Positions 43,517-50,848 of a stretch of 64,000 bases of DNA are shown here, one piece after another. A program made the translations under genes and the position numbers. Each line of letters opens with the position of its first letter. Positions within the stretch are counted from its first letter, which is position 1. This stretch comes from CAIKMD01 sp963729935. GTDB taxonomy: Bacteria > Pseudomonadota > Alphaproteobacteria > ATCC43930 > CGMCC-115725. Where the stretch lies: the NCBI GenBank assembly GCA_963729935.1, contig CAVSPW010000002.1, positions 186,001 through 250,000 on the forward strand. The letters run 5' to 3'. The notes under the pieces are model-generated. The model did not search any database. It saw nothing but the letters and a program-made list of their open reading frames with translations, and was not told the DNA's origin.

Positions 43517-44443
43517 ATGAGTCACCAAAGTATTGCCAAAATATCTGTTGTCCTGGGGGGCACGGTGCTGCTCGCGGGGTGCTCGGGCTGGTCCTATAGC
43601 CCATCGATGCACGGCAACTACAATACCGAGTCGATGAACCATTCGCGGGTCGATGCCGGGGCGCCCCCAGCCGGCGGAAATTTCGGTCAGGAATTGGCCC
43701 ATGATTACGCGGGGCTTGCCGACTTTCTTTCGCATTCCGGACACACCTCGCCAGGTGATTGGGCCGATACCGACTATTTTGCGCGCAAAGGCATGGCCGC
43801 GGAACGCGGCGAAATCGTCCCGCCGGAAAACAATGCCAATTGGGCGATCCCGCTCGAACAACCTTACGGATTTCGCACGCAGATGGCGCAGGCGCGGGTG
43901 CGTCTTGTCACCGATCTCGACAATGGCGGCCGCGACCGTTTTCCCGCCCTCGCGGCGCGCGCGCAGGTCGCTTACGATTGCTGGCTTGAGCGCACGGAAG
44001 GTGATTGGGCTCACGAGATCGATGGGGCCTGCCACAAGCAGTTTGTCGCCACGCTCGACGAGCTGGAGCGGGATCTGCACGGCACCGCGCCTAAGGCCGC
44101 CGCGCCGGCCGCGATGCATCAGTACAATGTCTATTTCGAGTTCGACAAGTCGGCGCTGACGCCGCAGGCGCGTCAGATCGTCGACCAAGCCGCCGAAACG
44201 ATGCGACGCGAGAAGGATTCCCGGATCGCACTGGTGGGCAAGGCCGATCTCGCCGGTACCGATCCCTATAACATGGCGCTCTCGCATCGCCGTGCGGATA
44301 CGGTGCGCAGCACCTTGCTCGCCGACGGCGTGCCGCCCAATCAGATCGAGGAGCGTTGGGTGGGCGAGCGCGAGCCTCCGGTACCAACGGCGCAGGGCGT
44401 TCGCGAGCCGCGCAATCGCGTGGTTGAGATTACCTTGCAGTGA
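43517..44443 (+). CDS. OmpA-family lipoprotein
   Basis: 308 residues from ATG 43517 (AGGGAG before). Lipobox LLAGC near residue 22. A conserved N-terminal region of about 170 residues (ELAHDYAGLADFLSHSG, DTDYFARKGMAAERGEIVPPE, AQVAYDCWLERTEGDW) is followed by an OmpA-C domain (YNVYFEFDKSALTPQARQIVDQAAETM, VGKADLAGTDPYNMALSHRRADTV, EPRNRVVEITLQ). The expected TDxxG is KADLAG here, with the key Asp kept. It anchors the outer membrane to peptidoglycan. Confidence 0.85.
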   Translation: MSHQSIAKISVVLGGTVLLAGCSGWSYSPSMHGNYNTESMNHSRVDAGAPPAGGNFGQELAHDYAGLADFLSHSGHTSPGDWADTDYFARKGMAAERGEIVPPENNANWAIPLEQPYGFRTQMAQARVRLVTDLDNGGRDRFPALAARAQVAYDCWLERTEGDWAHEIDGACHKQFVATLDELERDLHGTAPKAAAPAAMHQYNVYFEFDKSALTPQARQIVDQAAETMRREKDSRIALVGKADLAGTDPYNMALSHRRADTVRSTLLADGVPPNQIEERWVGEREPPVPTAQGVREPRNRVVEITLQ

Positions 44444-44448
44444 ATGTT

Positions 44449-44468
44449 GTGCCGGAAGTAGCCGGCAC
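44449..44468 (+). terminator. Hairpin after OmpA-family gene
   Basis: GTGCCGG-AAGTAG-CCGGCAC, seven perfect pairs, starting 5 bp after the stop at 44443. No T-run follows, so it may act with Rho or simply protect the 3' end. Confidence 0.4.
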
Positions 44469-44481
44469 GCGCGACGAAGCA

Positions 44482-44544
44482 GTCACGCAGGCCAATATAA
44501 AGATGAGCCGCGAAAGCGGAGCATCGACCCCGGACCTGCGTGAC
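44482..44544 (+). ncRNA. Candidate structured leader RNA
   Basis: Outer stem GTCACGCAGG/CCTGCGTGAC (10 perfect pairs, 44482-44491 with 44535-44544) encloses an inner hairpin CCGC-GAAA-GCGG (44508-44519) with a GNRA tetraloop. It ends 37 bp before the ATG of the next gene. It could be a leader element or small RNA; covariation is untested. Confidence 0.3.
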
Positions 44545-44581
44545 CGCATCGGCGGCCGACGATTGAAGGCAGCGCTTTATC

Positions 44582-44902
44582 ATGCGGTACTTCGGTAATC
44601 GCGCCAATACGCTGCGACGAAAAGCCATATGGCTCTCTTCGCCGCTCGCGCTTTGGCTTGTGTCGACTCTCGGCTCGCATTTGGCGATCGCCGCCGCGCT
44701 CTTGCCCGCGGTGCCGCATTTCGAGTTCGAACAGCAGGCCCAGCAACATTGTCCAACCGATTTGGTTGTCTGGGCGGTCGCTCGCCTGGGCATCTACAAC
44801 ACGAGCGCCGAGCGCTGGTACGGGCAGACGAGCGACGGCGCATTCGTTTGCCTCGGCGATGCCGAGAAGGCCGGCTATCGCACGACATTTATCGCAAAAT
44901 AG
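44582..44902 (+). CDS. Conserved small exported protein
   Basis: 106 residues: signal-like hydrophobic segment (IWLSSPLALWLVSTLGSHLAIAAALL), then a compact domain with two Cys (QQHCPTDLVVWAVARLGIYNTSAERWYGQTSDGAFVCLGDAEKAGYR). Sequences of this form occur as uncharacterised exported proteins in Hyphomicrobiales. A structured leader precedes it. Confidence 0.5.
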   Translation: MRYFGNRANTLRRKAIWLSSPLALWLVSTLGSHLAIAAALLPAVPHFEFEQQAQQHCPTDLVVWAVARLGIYNTSAERWYGQTSDGAFVCLGDAEKAGYRTTFIAK

Positions 44903-45022
44903 CTCCAGCGGATTCGAACTTTCCTGACAATACGATTGCGCGGTTCCGACAGCGAGAATGCGGGTGTCCGTGAGTGAGAAGATCAGAGCGCCCGGCGCAG
45001 CCCCGCGCATTGACTCGTAGTT

Positions 45023-45294
45023 TTACCGCGCCGCCAGGATCGCCGTTACCAGGCCATCGGTGACGAGCTCCGCCGTCATGGTCGCGCTCATCGACCCGCC
45101 GACGACGCGGCGGGAGAAGAGATCGATCGCCGCGGCAACATAGAGCCAGCCTTCCCCTGTCCATATGTAGATCAAGTAAGTGATCCAGCGGCGATCGACG
45201 GTGTCGGAAGCTAAGCAGCTGAAGACGCTCGAGGACGAGAACAGCAAGCTGAAGAAGCTGTTGGCCGACACCATGCTAAATATTCGCGCCCGCT
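45023..45294. mobile_element. Scrambled IS3 remnant
   Basis: On the minus strand 45023-45190 encodes a piece of an IS3 OrfB (GEGWLYVAAAIDLFSRRVVG, SMSATMTAELVTDGLV) that stops early. On the plus strand 45208-45294 encodes the end of an IS3 OrfA (SEAKQLKTLEDENSKLKKLLADTML). The two pieces lie in opposite orientations, so the remnant was rearranged. It marks the left flank of the integrative element. Confidence 0.7.
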
Positions 45295-45327
45295 AAACAC
45301 GCCAATCGTTTAGGGGTTTACCCTTTT

Positions 45328-45516
45328 CTAAACGCCCAATTCTGGCGACCCCCCGCAGCTTTGCCACCCGTGTTCTTTTTGGGCCGGGAAGGACCCGGGC
45401 GCGGCGCCTGCCGGGCGGGCGAAGATCTCCGTCGCCGCCATCGATCGTCCCTTTTTGGCGGCGCTGTGAGGACGCGACGGGATGACAATTGTCACCCCAC
45501 TGGAGACTTCGGTCAT
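45328..45516 (-). CDS. Doubtful small ORF at the end of the element operon
   Basis: 62 residues, Ala/Pro/Ser-rich, no domain. The only support is a 4-bp overlap (ATGA) with the gene before it. Confidence 0.2.
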   Translation of the reverse strand: MTEVSSGVTIVIPSRPHSAAKKGRSMAATEIFARPAGAAPGSFPAQKEHGWQSCGGSPELGV

Positions 45517-45797
45517 TGCGCCCGCTCATCGAAAAGACGCGAAGCAAGCGTACTGCCGAAAGCGCGGAACGCTTGCGGGAGCGTTTCCTGCGCGGTCTCG
45601 CCGAGGCGTCGGATTTGATCGGCCGATAGATCGCCTTGATCGAGCATGCCGCCATATGCAACGATCTCGCGCACTAGCCTGTCACACGCCTTGGCAAACC
45701 ACTCGTCGCAGCCGGGTGCGTGCGTGCGCTGTCGGAAGCGGCCGATGGAATCCGCCAATTCATCGAAAACATCGAGAATGCGCTCACGTCGGCGCAT
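45513..45797 (-). CDS. Hypothetical protein of integrative element
   Basis: 94 residues, predicted helical (RERILDVFDELADSIGRFRQRTH, WFAKACDRLVREIVAYGGMLDQ, ADQIRRLGETAQETLPQAFRAFG). It starts 9 bp after the gene before it. No family recognised. Confidence 0.5.
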   Translation of the reverse strand: MRRRERILDVFDELADSIGRFRQRTHAPGCDEWFAKACDRLVREIVAYGGMLDQGDLSADQIRRLGETAQETLPQAFRAFGSTLASRLFDERAQ

Positions 45798-45806
45798 AGC
45801 ACCACG

Positions 45807-46061
45807 TCATGCGGCGCGACCGCCGCCCCTACTGCGATAAAACTCGACGGCGTCCGCCACCAGCGCGCGATCGAAGCGCTCGCGCTCCGGATCGAGCGAC
45901 GACACTTCGGTCCGATCGTCGAGGTAGATACGCCTGAAGGCGTAATCGTAGGCGTGAAACTCGTTGCGTTCCTTCGCGCTGAAATGATCCATCTCGAAGT
46001 ATTTGCCGCGCAGCTTGCGGCGCAGCGCCGCGAGGTGCTCCCGGCTAGGAAAAGCGCTCAT
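45807..46061 (-). CDS. Hypothetical protein of integrative element
   Basis: 84 residues from ATG 46061, which overlaps the DUF1376 stop by 4 bp (ATGA). Charged helical sequence (REHLAALRRKLRGKYFEMDHFSAKERNEFHAYDYAFRRIYLDD). No family recognised. The coupling argues that it is real. Confidence 0.5.
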   Translation of the reverse strand: MSAFPSREHLAALRRKLRGKYFEMDHFSAKERNEFHAYDYAFRRIYLDDRTEVSSLDPERERFDRALVADAVEFYRSRGGGRAA

Positions 46062-46936
46062 GCCGGCCTCGCGCGTCGAGATGGCGAGACCCAGCCAACG
46101 CCGGCACGCTGCGCCGCGTCGCGCATGAGGCGGCAGGCCTGTTCGTGACCGGGATCGCGTGGATCCTCGGCAGCCATCGCGATCTGCCATCGCTCGCCGT
46201 CAGTTCGACCCGGCAGGTAGGGAACGCACGCGTTCGCGGCGTAATCGTCGCGCGCTCGCTGTTCTGACCATATGCCGCCGGCATCGCCGCGTCCTGTCTT
46301 GGAAAGCGGACTTTCGGAGATGCTGACGACGTCGCAGCCCGCGTTCGTACGCGCCTCCGACGCTAAAGATTGATCAAGAGATGATTCGGTAGCGGTTCTA
46401 GCGTTCTCTTGTTTAGGTCTTGTATTGTCTTGTCTTGTGGACCCTGTAACAGGCGCTGTCACATCGTCTGTCACAGAGCGATTTTCGCTCTGTGACAGAC
46501 GGAACGGCGGCTCGGCATTGCGTGCGAGCCGGGCGGCTCGAGCAGCCGCCGTGCGGTCTTGCTGGCGACGCTTGGAATCGAGCGCGTAGTTGACGCGCTC
46601 GGCCATGGCGGAGTGGTAGAGTCTGCCATCGGCGCAGTGATACCAACCATCAAGTGCGCCGCGTTCGCGGAGGCTCCGAAAGAAAAGAATGTCGCGCCCA
46701 TAGCCGAGCAGCTTGGCGAGGTGCACATCGTCATCGGGAAGCGAGCCGGCCGGCACCTGATGCCAGGCGGCACAATGCGCGAGGAAGCCGCAGCGAAAAA
46801 CCGCGTCGTCGCATCGCATGGCAAAATCAGAATCGCGCCACCATGCGGTATCGACATGCATCAGCGCGAACCGCCGCAAATCAGCATCTGGCGGCACAGG
46901 CGGCTCGGGCAGCTGCTCGATTTCGGGTGCCGTCAC
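46058..46936 (-). CDS. DUF1376 phage-type replication protein
   Basis: 292 residues from GTG 46936, which overlaps the excisionase-like stop (GTGA). The DUF1376 domain fills the first 130 residues (FALMHVDTAWWRDSDFAMRCDDAVFRCGFLAHCAAWHQVPAGSLPDDDVHLAKLLGYG, LRERGALDGWYHCADGRLYHSAMAERV). A low-complexity linker follows, then a C-terminal region (RDDYAANACVPYLPGRTDGERWQIAMAAEDPRD). DUF1376 proteins are common in phages and islands, often in the place of a replication initiator. The linker-coding DNA carries repeats and a perfect hairpin. Confidence 0.7.
   Translation of the reverse strand: MTAPEIEQLPEPPVPPDADLRRFALMHVDTAWWRDSDFAMRCDDAVFRCGFLAHCAAWHQVPAGSLPDDDVHLAKLLGYGRDILFFRSLRERGALDGWYHCADGRLYHSAMAERVNYALDSKRRQQDRTAAARAARLARNAEPPFRLSQSENRSVTDDVTAPVTGSTRQDNTRPKQENARTATESSLDQSLASEARTNAGCDVVSISESPLSKTGRGDAGGIWSEQRARDDYAANACVPYLPGRTDGERWQIAMAAEDPRDPGHEQACRLMRDAAQRAGVGWVSPSRRARPA
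46407..46501. other. Origin-like cluster inside the DUF1376 gene
   Basis: Four TCTTGT hexamers (46407, 46418, 46428, 46433) in a locally AT-rich stretch are followed by a perfect hairpin: 17-bp arms 46465-46481 and 46485-46501 around a TTT loop, plus an extra CTGTCACA at 46456. Iterons, an AT-rich part and a hairpin inside a replication gene recall origins of lambdoid phages. The encoded linker is low-complexity, which would leave the DNA free to carry signals. Confidence 0.4.
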
Positions 46937-47133
46937 GCCGCCTTCCCATCGAGGAGGCGATCGAAGGCGGCCCGCGGGATCACCATGCGCCGGCCAAGTC
47001 GGATGCATGGGATGTCACCGCGCTTGGCAGCCTCGTAGCACTGGTTGCGACCGATGCCGAGAAGCTGCGCGGCTTGGTCGATCGTGTACGTGCGGGGATT
47101 TAAGGGTTCGGTGCTCCGCTCGGTATTCTCCAT
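46933..47133 (-). CDS. Excisionase / MerR-like helix-turn-helix protein
   Basis: 66 residues. YTIDQAAQLLGIGRNQCYEAAKRGDIPCIRLGRRMVIPRAAFDRLL is the DNA-binding excisionase (HTH_17) pattern. It probably controls excision or the direction of integrase action. First gene of the minus-strand operon, divergent from the RHH gene across 123 bp. Confidence 0.8.
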   Translation of the reverse strand: MENTERSTEPLNPRTYTIDQAAQLLGIGRNQCYEAAKRGDIPCIRLGRRMVIPRAAFDRLLDGKAA

Positions 47134-47212
47134 TGCCCGCTCTCGCCGCTAAATTTGTTTTCCGCTCAGGAAAGGAAATATGGACCAGCAATTTTGGCCT
47201 TGTCGATAGAAA

Positions 47213-47228
47213 TCCTACTATGGTAGGA
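47213..47228. promoter_or_regulatory. Operator-like palindrome in divergent promoter region
   Basis: TCCTAC-TATG-GTAGGA, perfect 6-bp arms, in the 123-bp gap between the excisionase-like and RHH genes. A likely site for the RHH protein or the excisionase. Confidence 0.4.
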
Positions 47229-47256
47229 AATTGGCGACAGGAAGGGAGCGCCAGTG

Positions 47257-47961
47257 ATGGAGAACAGCAAGAAGCGGGTTGGCAGGCCGATGGCACCCGC
47301 CCGCAAGGGAAAAAAATCGACAATCAGCGTGCGACTCGCGCCGGCAACGAAAGCTCGTCTGAACTCAGCGAGCGAGCGAAGCGATCGGCCTCTGGGCCAA
47401 GAGGCCGAGCTACGGATTGAGCAAAGCTTCAGAGACGACGATCTGTGCGATCTCGTTCTCGAGCGCCAATACGGGAAGCAGATCGCCGGCCTCCTGACGC
47501 TCATTGCCGAAACGGCGTGCTGGGCAGTGATCCACGGCCGGCCGCCAGGCGAGCACAACCTCGGGCCGGATCGCGATTGGATGCGCGAGCCTTACGCGTT
47601 CGATTTGGTCGCGCGCAACATCGGCCGCCTGCTCGAAGAGTTGCGACCGGAGGGCGCCCCGTCGCCCGTCGGGCCAGAGCAGAGCGGGCAAAGAGCTGTT
47701 CCGACCGAAAAGCCGGGCACCTTCGACCTGGTCGAAGAGCCGGGGGCTATTTTTGCAGGCAAGAGGTGGGCCGAGGATGTCCTCCATCGGGCGCGCTCAC
47801 CCTTCCCGTCCAGGAGCGCTACCGATCAGCGGCTGCGGCGCGCTGGCGAACGCTTGGGGATCGGAGAATCTATTGATTACGATGCTCTAAAGGAGGCACG
47901 CGAGCGCGGGGAGGCGCTGGAGGCTGCGCGCAAGAAAGGAGAGACGGGCGATGAGCGTTGA
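47257..47961 (+). CDS. Ribbon-helix-helix DNA-binding protein of the element
   Basis: 234 residues from ATG 47257 (GGAAGGGAG before). A basic N-terminus is followed by KSTISVRLAPATKARLNSASERSDRPLGQEAELRIEQSF, a ribbon-helix-helix pattern as in Arc/TraY-type regulators. The rest is a charged region of unknown fold, ending in a helical tail that overlaps the integrase start by 11 bp. Likely regulator of the element. Confidence 0.65.
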   Translation: MENSKKRVGRPMAPARKGKKSTISVRLAPATKARLNSASERSDRPLGQEAELRIEQSFRDDDLCDLVLERQYGKQIAGLLTLIAETACWAVIHGRPPGEHNLGPDRDWMREPYAFDLVARNIGRLLEELRPEGAPSPVGPEQSGQRAVPTEKPGTFDLVEEPGAIFAGKRWAEDVLHRARSPFPSRSATDQRLRRAGERLGIGESIDYDALKEARERGEALEAARKKGETGDER

Positions 47962-49156
47962 AACCCGAAGCGCCGGGCGGCGCAGCTACGGCGACGGCGG
48001 CATCGATCCGCGCGGCGAAAATCGCTGGCGGCTCCGGTATCGGGTGAACGGCCAGCGCTACACCAAAGCCTTCGTTGGCCCCCTGACGGACGCGAAGCGC
48101 GAGCTTCGACGCCTACTTAAAAGCGCCGATGACGGCGCACATGTCGCACCCAACAAGATGACGCTGGCCGATTGGATCGCAGAATGGGTGAAGGGAAGGC
48201 CCGTTAACGAGCGCACGCGTGAACGCTACAAAGGCCTTCTGCAAAATCAGGTCGCGCCGACCCTCGGCAATCGCCGGCTACAGGCGCTCACGCCCTCCGA
48301 TCTCGATGCTCTCTATCTTAAGCTCGGCGAGAGCGGACTCGCACCGCGGACCGTACATCACGTTCATGTCGTCTTGAGCTGTTGCCTCAGATCGGCCGTG
48401 CGCAAGGGCCTGATCTACGCTAATCCCACCGATCGCGCCGACAGGCCGAAGGCCAAGGAAAGCGAGGCCGCGCGCGTGCTTGAGGGAACACAGCTCGCCG
48501 AGCTCGTCAACGGCTTCCGCGGCCACCCGTTGCACGGCATCGTCGCGGTCGCCGCCTGGACCGGCGCGCACCGAAACGAGGTGCTCGCGCTTCGCTGGAC
48601 CGATATCGATTTTGTCGCGAAGACGATGCGGATCGCGCGCGCCGTCGAGGAATTCCGTCGCGACGGGCAGGACGGCCAGCCCGAGCTCGTGAGGCGCGCC
48701 AAGGAGCCCAAGACCGCGCGCGGCCGGCGCACGATCGCGATCGACGATGGCCTGGTCGCGATGCTGCGGGCACTTCATCTGACGCATCAGCGGCTCGTCG
48801 CCGGCGTGCCCGACGGCGCCGCGGCCGATCTCTCCCTTGTGCGCTTGCCCGAAGGCGCGCTGGCCTTTCCCGCGCCCGGCGAGGATCTGTGCAAGCTTCG
48901 AGACGCGAACGCGGTAACCCGCACCTTCGAGCGCCACGCCAGGGCGCTAGGCTTTGGCCACCTTCGTTTCCACGATTTGCGCGGCTCGCACGAGACGGCG
49001 CTCCTCGATGCCGGCATTCCCGTGCACACGGTAGCGGCGCGCTGCGGCCACGACCCCGCGACGCTCCTGCGCGCCTACGCGAAGCGCACCGCGGGCTCGG
49101 ATGCCAAGGCGGCGGCGGTCATCGCGGAACTGGCGGCGAACACGAGAACGGGCTAG
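47951..49156 (+). CDS. Tyrosine-recombinase integrase
   Basis: 401 residues. Arm-binding N-terminus (YGDGGIDPRGENRWRLRYRVNGQRY), core-binding SAM-like domain (MTLADWIAEWVKGRPVNERTRERYKGLL) and catalytic domain. The first catalytic Arg is in AWTGAHRNEVLALRW; the HxxR box reads FHDLRGSHETALL; GHDPATLLRAYAKRT supplies the last His and the Tyr nucleophile. All catalytic residues appear present, with Gly in place of the usual His after the HxxR box. It catalyses integration and excision, probably at the nearby tRNA-Thr. Confidence 0.9.
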   Translation: MSVETRSAGRRSYGDGGIDPRGENRWRLRYRVNGQRYTKAFVGPLTDAKRELRRLLKSADDGAHVAPNKMTLADWIAEWVKGRPVNERTRERYKGLLQNQVAPTLGNRRLQALTPSDLDALYLKLGESGLAPRTVHHVHVVLSCCLRSAVRKGLIYANPTDRADRPKAKESEAARVLEGTQLAELVNGFRGHPLHGIVAVAAWTGAHRNEVLALRWTDIDFVAKTMRIARAVEEFRRDGQDGQPELVRRAKEPKTARGRRTIAIDDGLVAMLRALHLTHQRLVAGVPDGAAADLSLVRLPEGALAFPAPGEDLCKLRDANAVTRTFERHARALGFGHLRFHDLRGSHETALLDAGIPVHTVAARCGHDPATLLRAYAKRTAGSDAKAAAVIAELAANTRTG

Positions 49157-49167
49157 AAAGCGGACAT

Positions 49168-49187
49168 GGGTCCAAATTGGGTCCAAA
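49168..49187 (+). repeat. Tandem GGGTCCAAA direct repeat next to integrase
   Basis: Two exact GGGTCCAAA copies separated by TT, 12 bp after the integrase stop and 44 bp before tRNA-Thr. Candidate integrase arm site or attachment-site part. Confidence 0.35.
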
Positions 49188-49230
49188 GCGGCAGAAGTTC
49201 TTCACCAGTTCCGCTCTAAGTCGTTGAAAT

Positions 49231-49305
49231 GCCGGATTAGCTCAGCGGTAGAGCAGCGGTTTTGTAAACCGAAGGTCGGGGGTTCAATCCCCTCATCCGG
49301 CACCA
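49231..49305 (+). tRNA. tRNA-Thr (anticodon TGT)
   Basis: Full cloverleaf: acceptor GCCGGAT pairs with ATCCGGC, D-arm GCTCAGCGGTAGAGC, anticodon loop TTTGTAA with TGT, T-arm GGGGGTTCAATCCCC, and encoded CCA. It sits 75 bp after the integrase gene. Confidence 0.95.
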
Positions 49306-49317
49306 GCGCGCCGAACC

Positions 49318-49337
49318 GGCGCCGCCGGCGCGGCGCC
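49318..49337 (+). terminator. Hairpin after tRNA-Thr
   Basis: GGCGCCGC-CGGC-GCGGCGCC, eight perfect GC pairs starting 13 bp after the tRNA. No T-run. Confidence 0.4.
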
Positions 49338-49521
49338 ATGGAAAAATCTCGTCGTCGTCCTGTTCCACTCTTGTCGCGCCATTATTGCGTCATGCGCGCC
49401 TGGGCCTCTAACGGCATTAGTCACCTCGGCACGGCGCTATTTGCAGCAGGGCCGAAATTCGGCCTTAGGCGCAGGCCCGTCCCGCGAGACGTAGTGCGAG
49501 CGCAGAGAGAAGCGGCGGCGA

Positions 49522-49553
49522 GCGGTCTGTCCGGGATGCTCCGGACAGACCGC
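49522..49553. terminator. Strong hairpin between tRNA-Thr and cytochrome gene
   Basis: Perfect 13-bp arms (GCGGTCTGTCCGG) around a 6-base loop. It lies 30 bp past the stop of the minus-strand diheme cytochrome gene. No T-run on either side; it probably limits read-through from both directions. Confidence 0.5.
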
Positions 49554-49582
49554 GCCCTTCGACGAAGATCGGTCGCGCCGCG

Positions 49583-50458
49583 CTATTGCGTTTTCACTGG
49601 CTTTAAGGAACGCAAGAACGCGATCAGATCATTGAGGTCGGCGTTGCTCATGTGCTGATACCAATCGAAAGCCATCAGCCGCACCAGCGGTCGATCCGGG
49701 CGGACGCCCTTGGTGATCGCGTCTTTCACCTGCTGGTTCGTCCAGTTCGAGATGCCGTTGGGATTGCCGGGCGTGAGATTGGCTGAGATCACCATTCCCC
49801 CGCCGGGCGCGCCGAAAGGATTCCCGCCCGCGCCGATCCGCGAGAAATCCGGACGGCCTTTGACGTCGGGCGTATGGCAATCCATGCAATGGCCGAGCCC
49901 GGTCGCGAGATATTTGCCATAGGCCACGTGATCGGTTCTCGGCACGTCGGCCACATGCGTGACCGGCGGTCCGTAACCCGGTGGCAACGGAATCTTATAG
50001 GTCGATTTCTCGACCTTGTTCGCGATCGGCTTCACCGAGCGCAGATAGGCGACGATCGCTTTCACGTCGCTATCCGACATGCCGCGGTAAAACGCGATCG
50101 GCATCGGCGGGCCAATGATCGTGCCATCCGGGCGTTTGCCGTTGCGGATCGCATCAATGATCTGTGCGTCCGTCCAATTGCCGATCCCGGTGGCTTTGTC
50201 CGGCGTGATATTGGCGGGCATCGCGTGAAATACGGGCGCGACGATCGGGTCGCCGCCCGACAGCTCCTTGCCAGGGATCGCCTTGCCATCGGGCCCCTTG
50301 GGCGTATGGCAATTGCCGCAGGCCACGATGCTGTCCATGAGGTAGGTGCCGCGCTGCAGCGGCGTTTGCGCGGCGACACTTCCTTGCGTGCCGAACACGA
50401 CGAACGAAACAATGACGATCGACGCAGAAGCGATCAACTCGAAAAAGCGCGATGGCAT
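49583..50458 (-). CDS. Periplasmic diheme cytochrome c
   Basis: 291 residues from ATG 50458. Signal peptide 1-30 (ends SVAAQ). Two heme domains: CGNCH (about residue 47) with NITPDKATGIGNWTDAQI, and CMDCH (about residue 190) with NLTPGNPNGISNWTNQQV. It shares layout and motifs with 12826-13752 (GTYLMDSIVACGNCHTPKG against GSYLMRAIVACDDCHTPKD), so the two are paralogs. The partner enzyme is not in the neighbourhood. Confidence 0.85.
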   Translation of the reverse strand: MPSRFFELIASASIVIVSFVVFGTQGSVAAQTPLQRGTYLMDSIVACGNCHTPKGPDGKAIPGKELSGGDPIVAPVFHAMPANITPDKATGIGNWTDAQIIDAIRNGKRPDGTIIGPPMPIAFYRGMSDSDVKAIVAYLRSVKPIANKVEKSTYKIPLPPGYGPPVTHVADVPRTDHVAYGKYLATGLGHCMDCHTPDVKGRPDFSRIGAGGNPFGAPGGGMVISANLTPGNPNGISNWTNQQVKDAITKGVRPDRPLVRLMAFDWYQHMSNADLNDLIAFLRSLKPVKTQ

Positions 50459-50640
50459 AGGCCCCCCGAATGAAATTCGTGATCGTACTCCTAACACGGC
50501 AAAAGCTTGTGATCCAGATGACATTTTGAAGGCAGACGAAGAAAGCGCCGCCGTCGCCCGTTCTACGCAGAGGGATGACCGCGTGAGGCCCAACCCAACG
50601 CTCGGCCAAACCCTGCGGAGCAAGGCAAGGAGATCCAAGG

Positions 50641-50841
50641 ATGCGTGTTCCCACGTCGAAAGCAAAACATGTGCTGGTGCTCGTGGCCATCGTATTGGGA
50701 TTGAGCGGCTGCGTCGCCTATCCGGCGCCGGGCTATTACTCTTACGGCGGATATTCCGATGGCTACTACCCGTATTACTACGGCCCGCCCGTCCTCGGCA
50801 CGGTTGTGATCGGCGGCGGGCATCGCCATCGCTGGCGCTGA
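50641..50841 (+). CDS. Small Tyr/Gly-rich lipoprotein
   Basis: 66 residues: signal with lipobox LSGC (about residue 24), then YPAPGYYSYGGYSDGYYPYYYGPPV. Same style as the protein at 37365. AAGGAG lies 8 bases before the ATG. Confidence 0.55.
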   Translation: MRVPTSKAKHVLVLVAIVLGLSGCVAYPAPGYYSYGGYSDGYYPYYYGPPVLGTVVIGGGHRHRWR

Positions 50842-50848
50842 TCTCGGC

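Larger units (their letters stand above)
45307..49187. mobile_element. Small integrative element beside tRNA-Thr
   Basis: A gene set of integrase, RHH regulator, excisionase-like protein, DUF1376 replication-type protein and small overlapping minus-strand genes, bounded by IS debris on the left and tRNA-Thr on the right. The limits are guesses: I see no second copy of tRNA sequence near 45 kb. A CGTTTAG...CTAAACG inverted repeat at 45307-45334 and a GGGTCCAAA tandem at 49168-49187 are candidate end structures. No capsid or conjugation genes are present, so it resembles a phage-satellite or small integrative element, or a decayed prophage. Confidence 0.55.
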
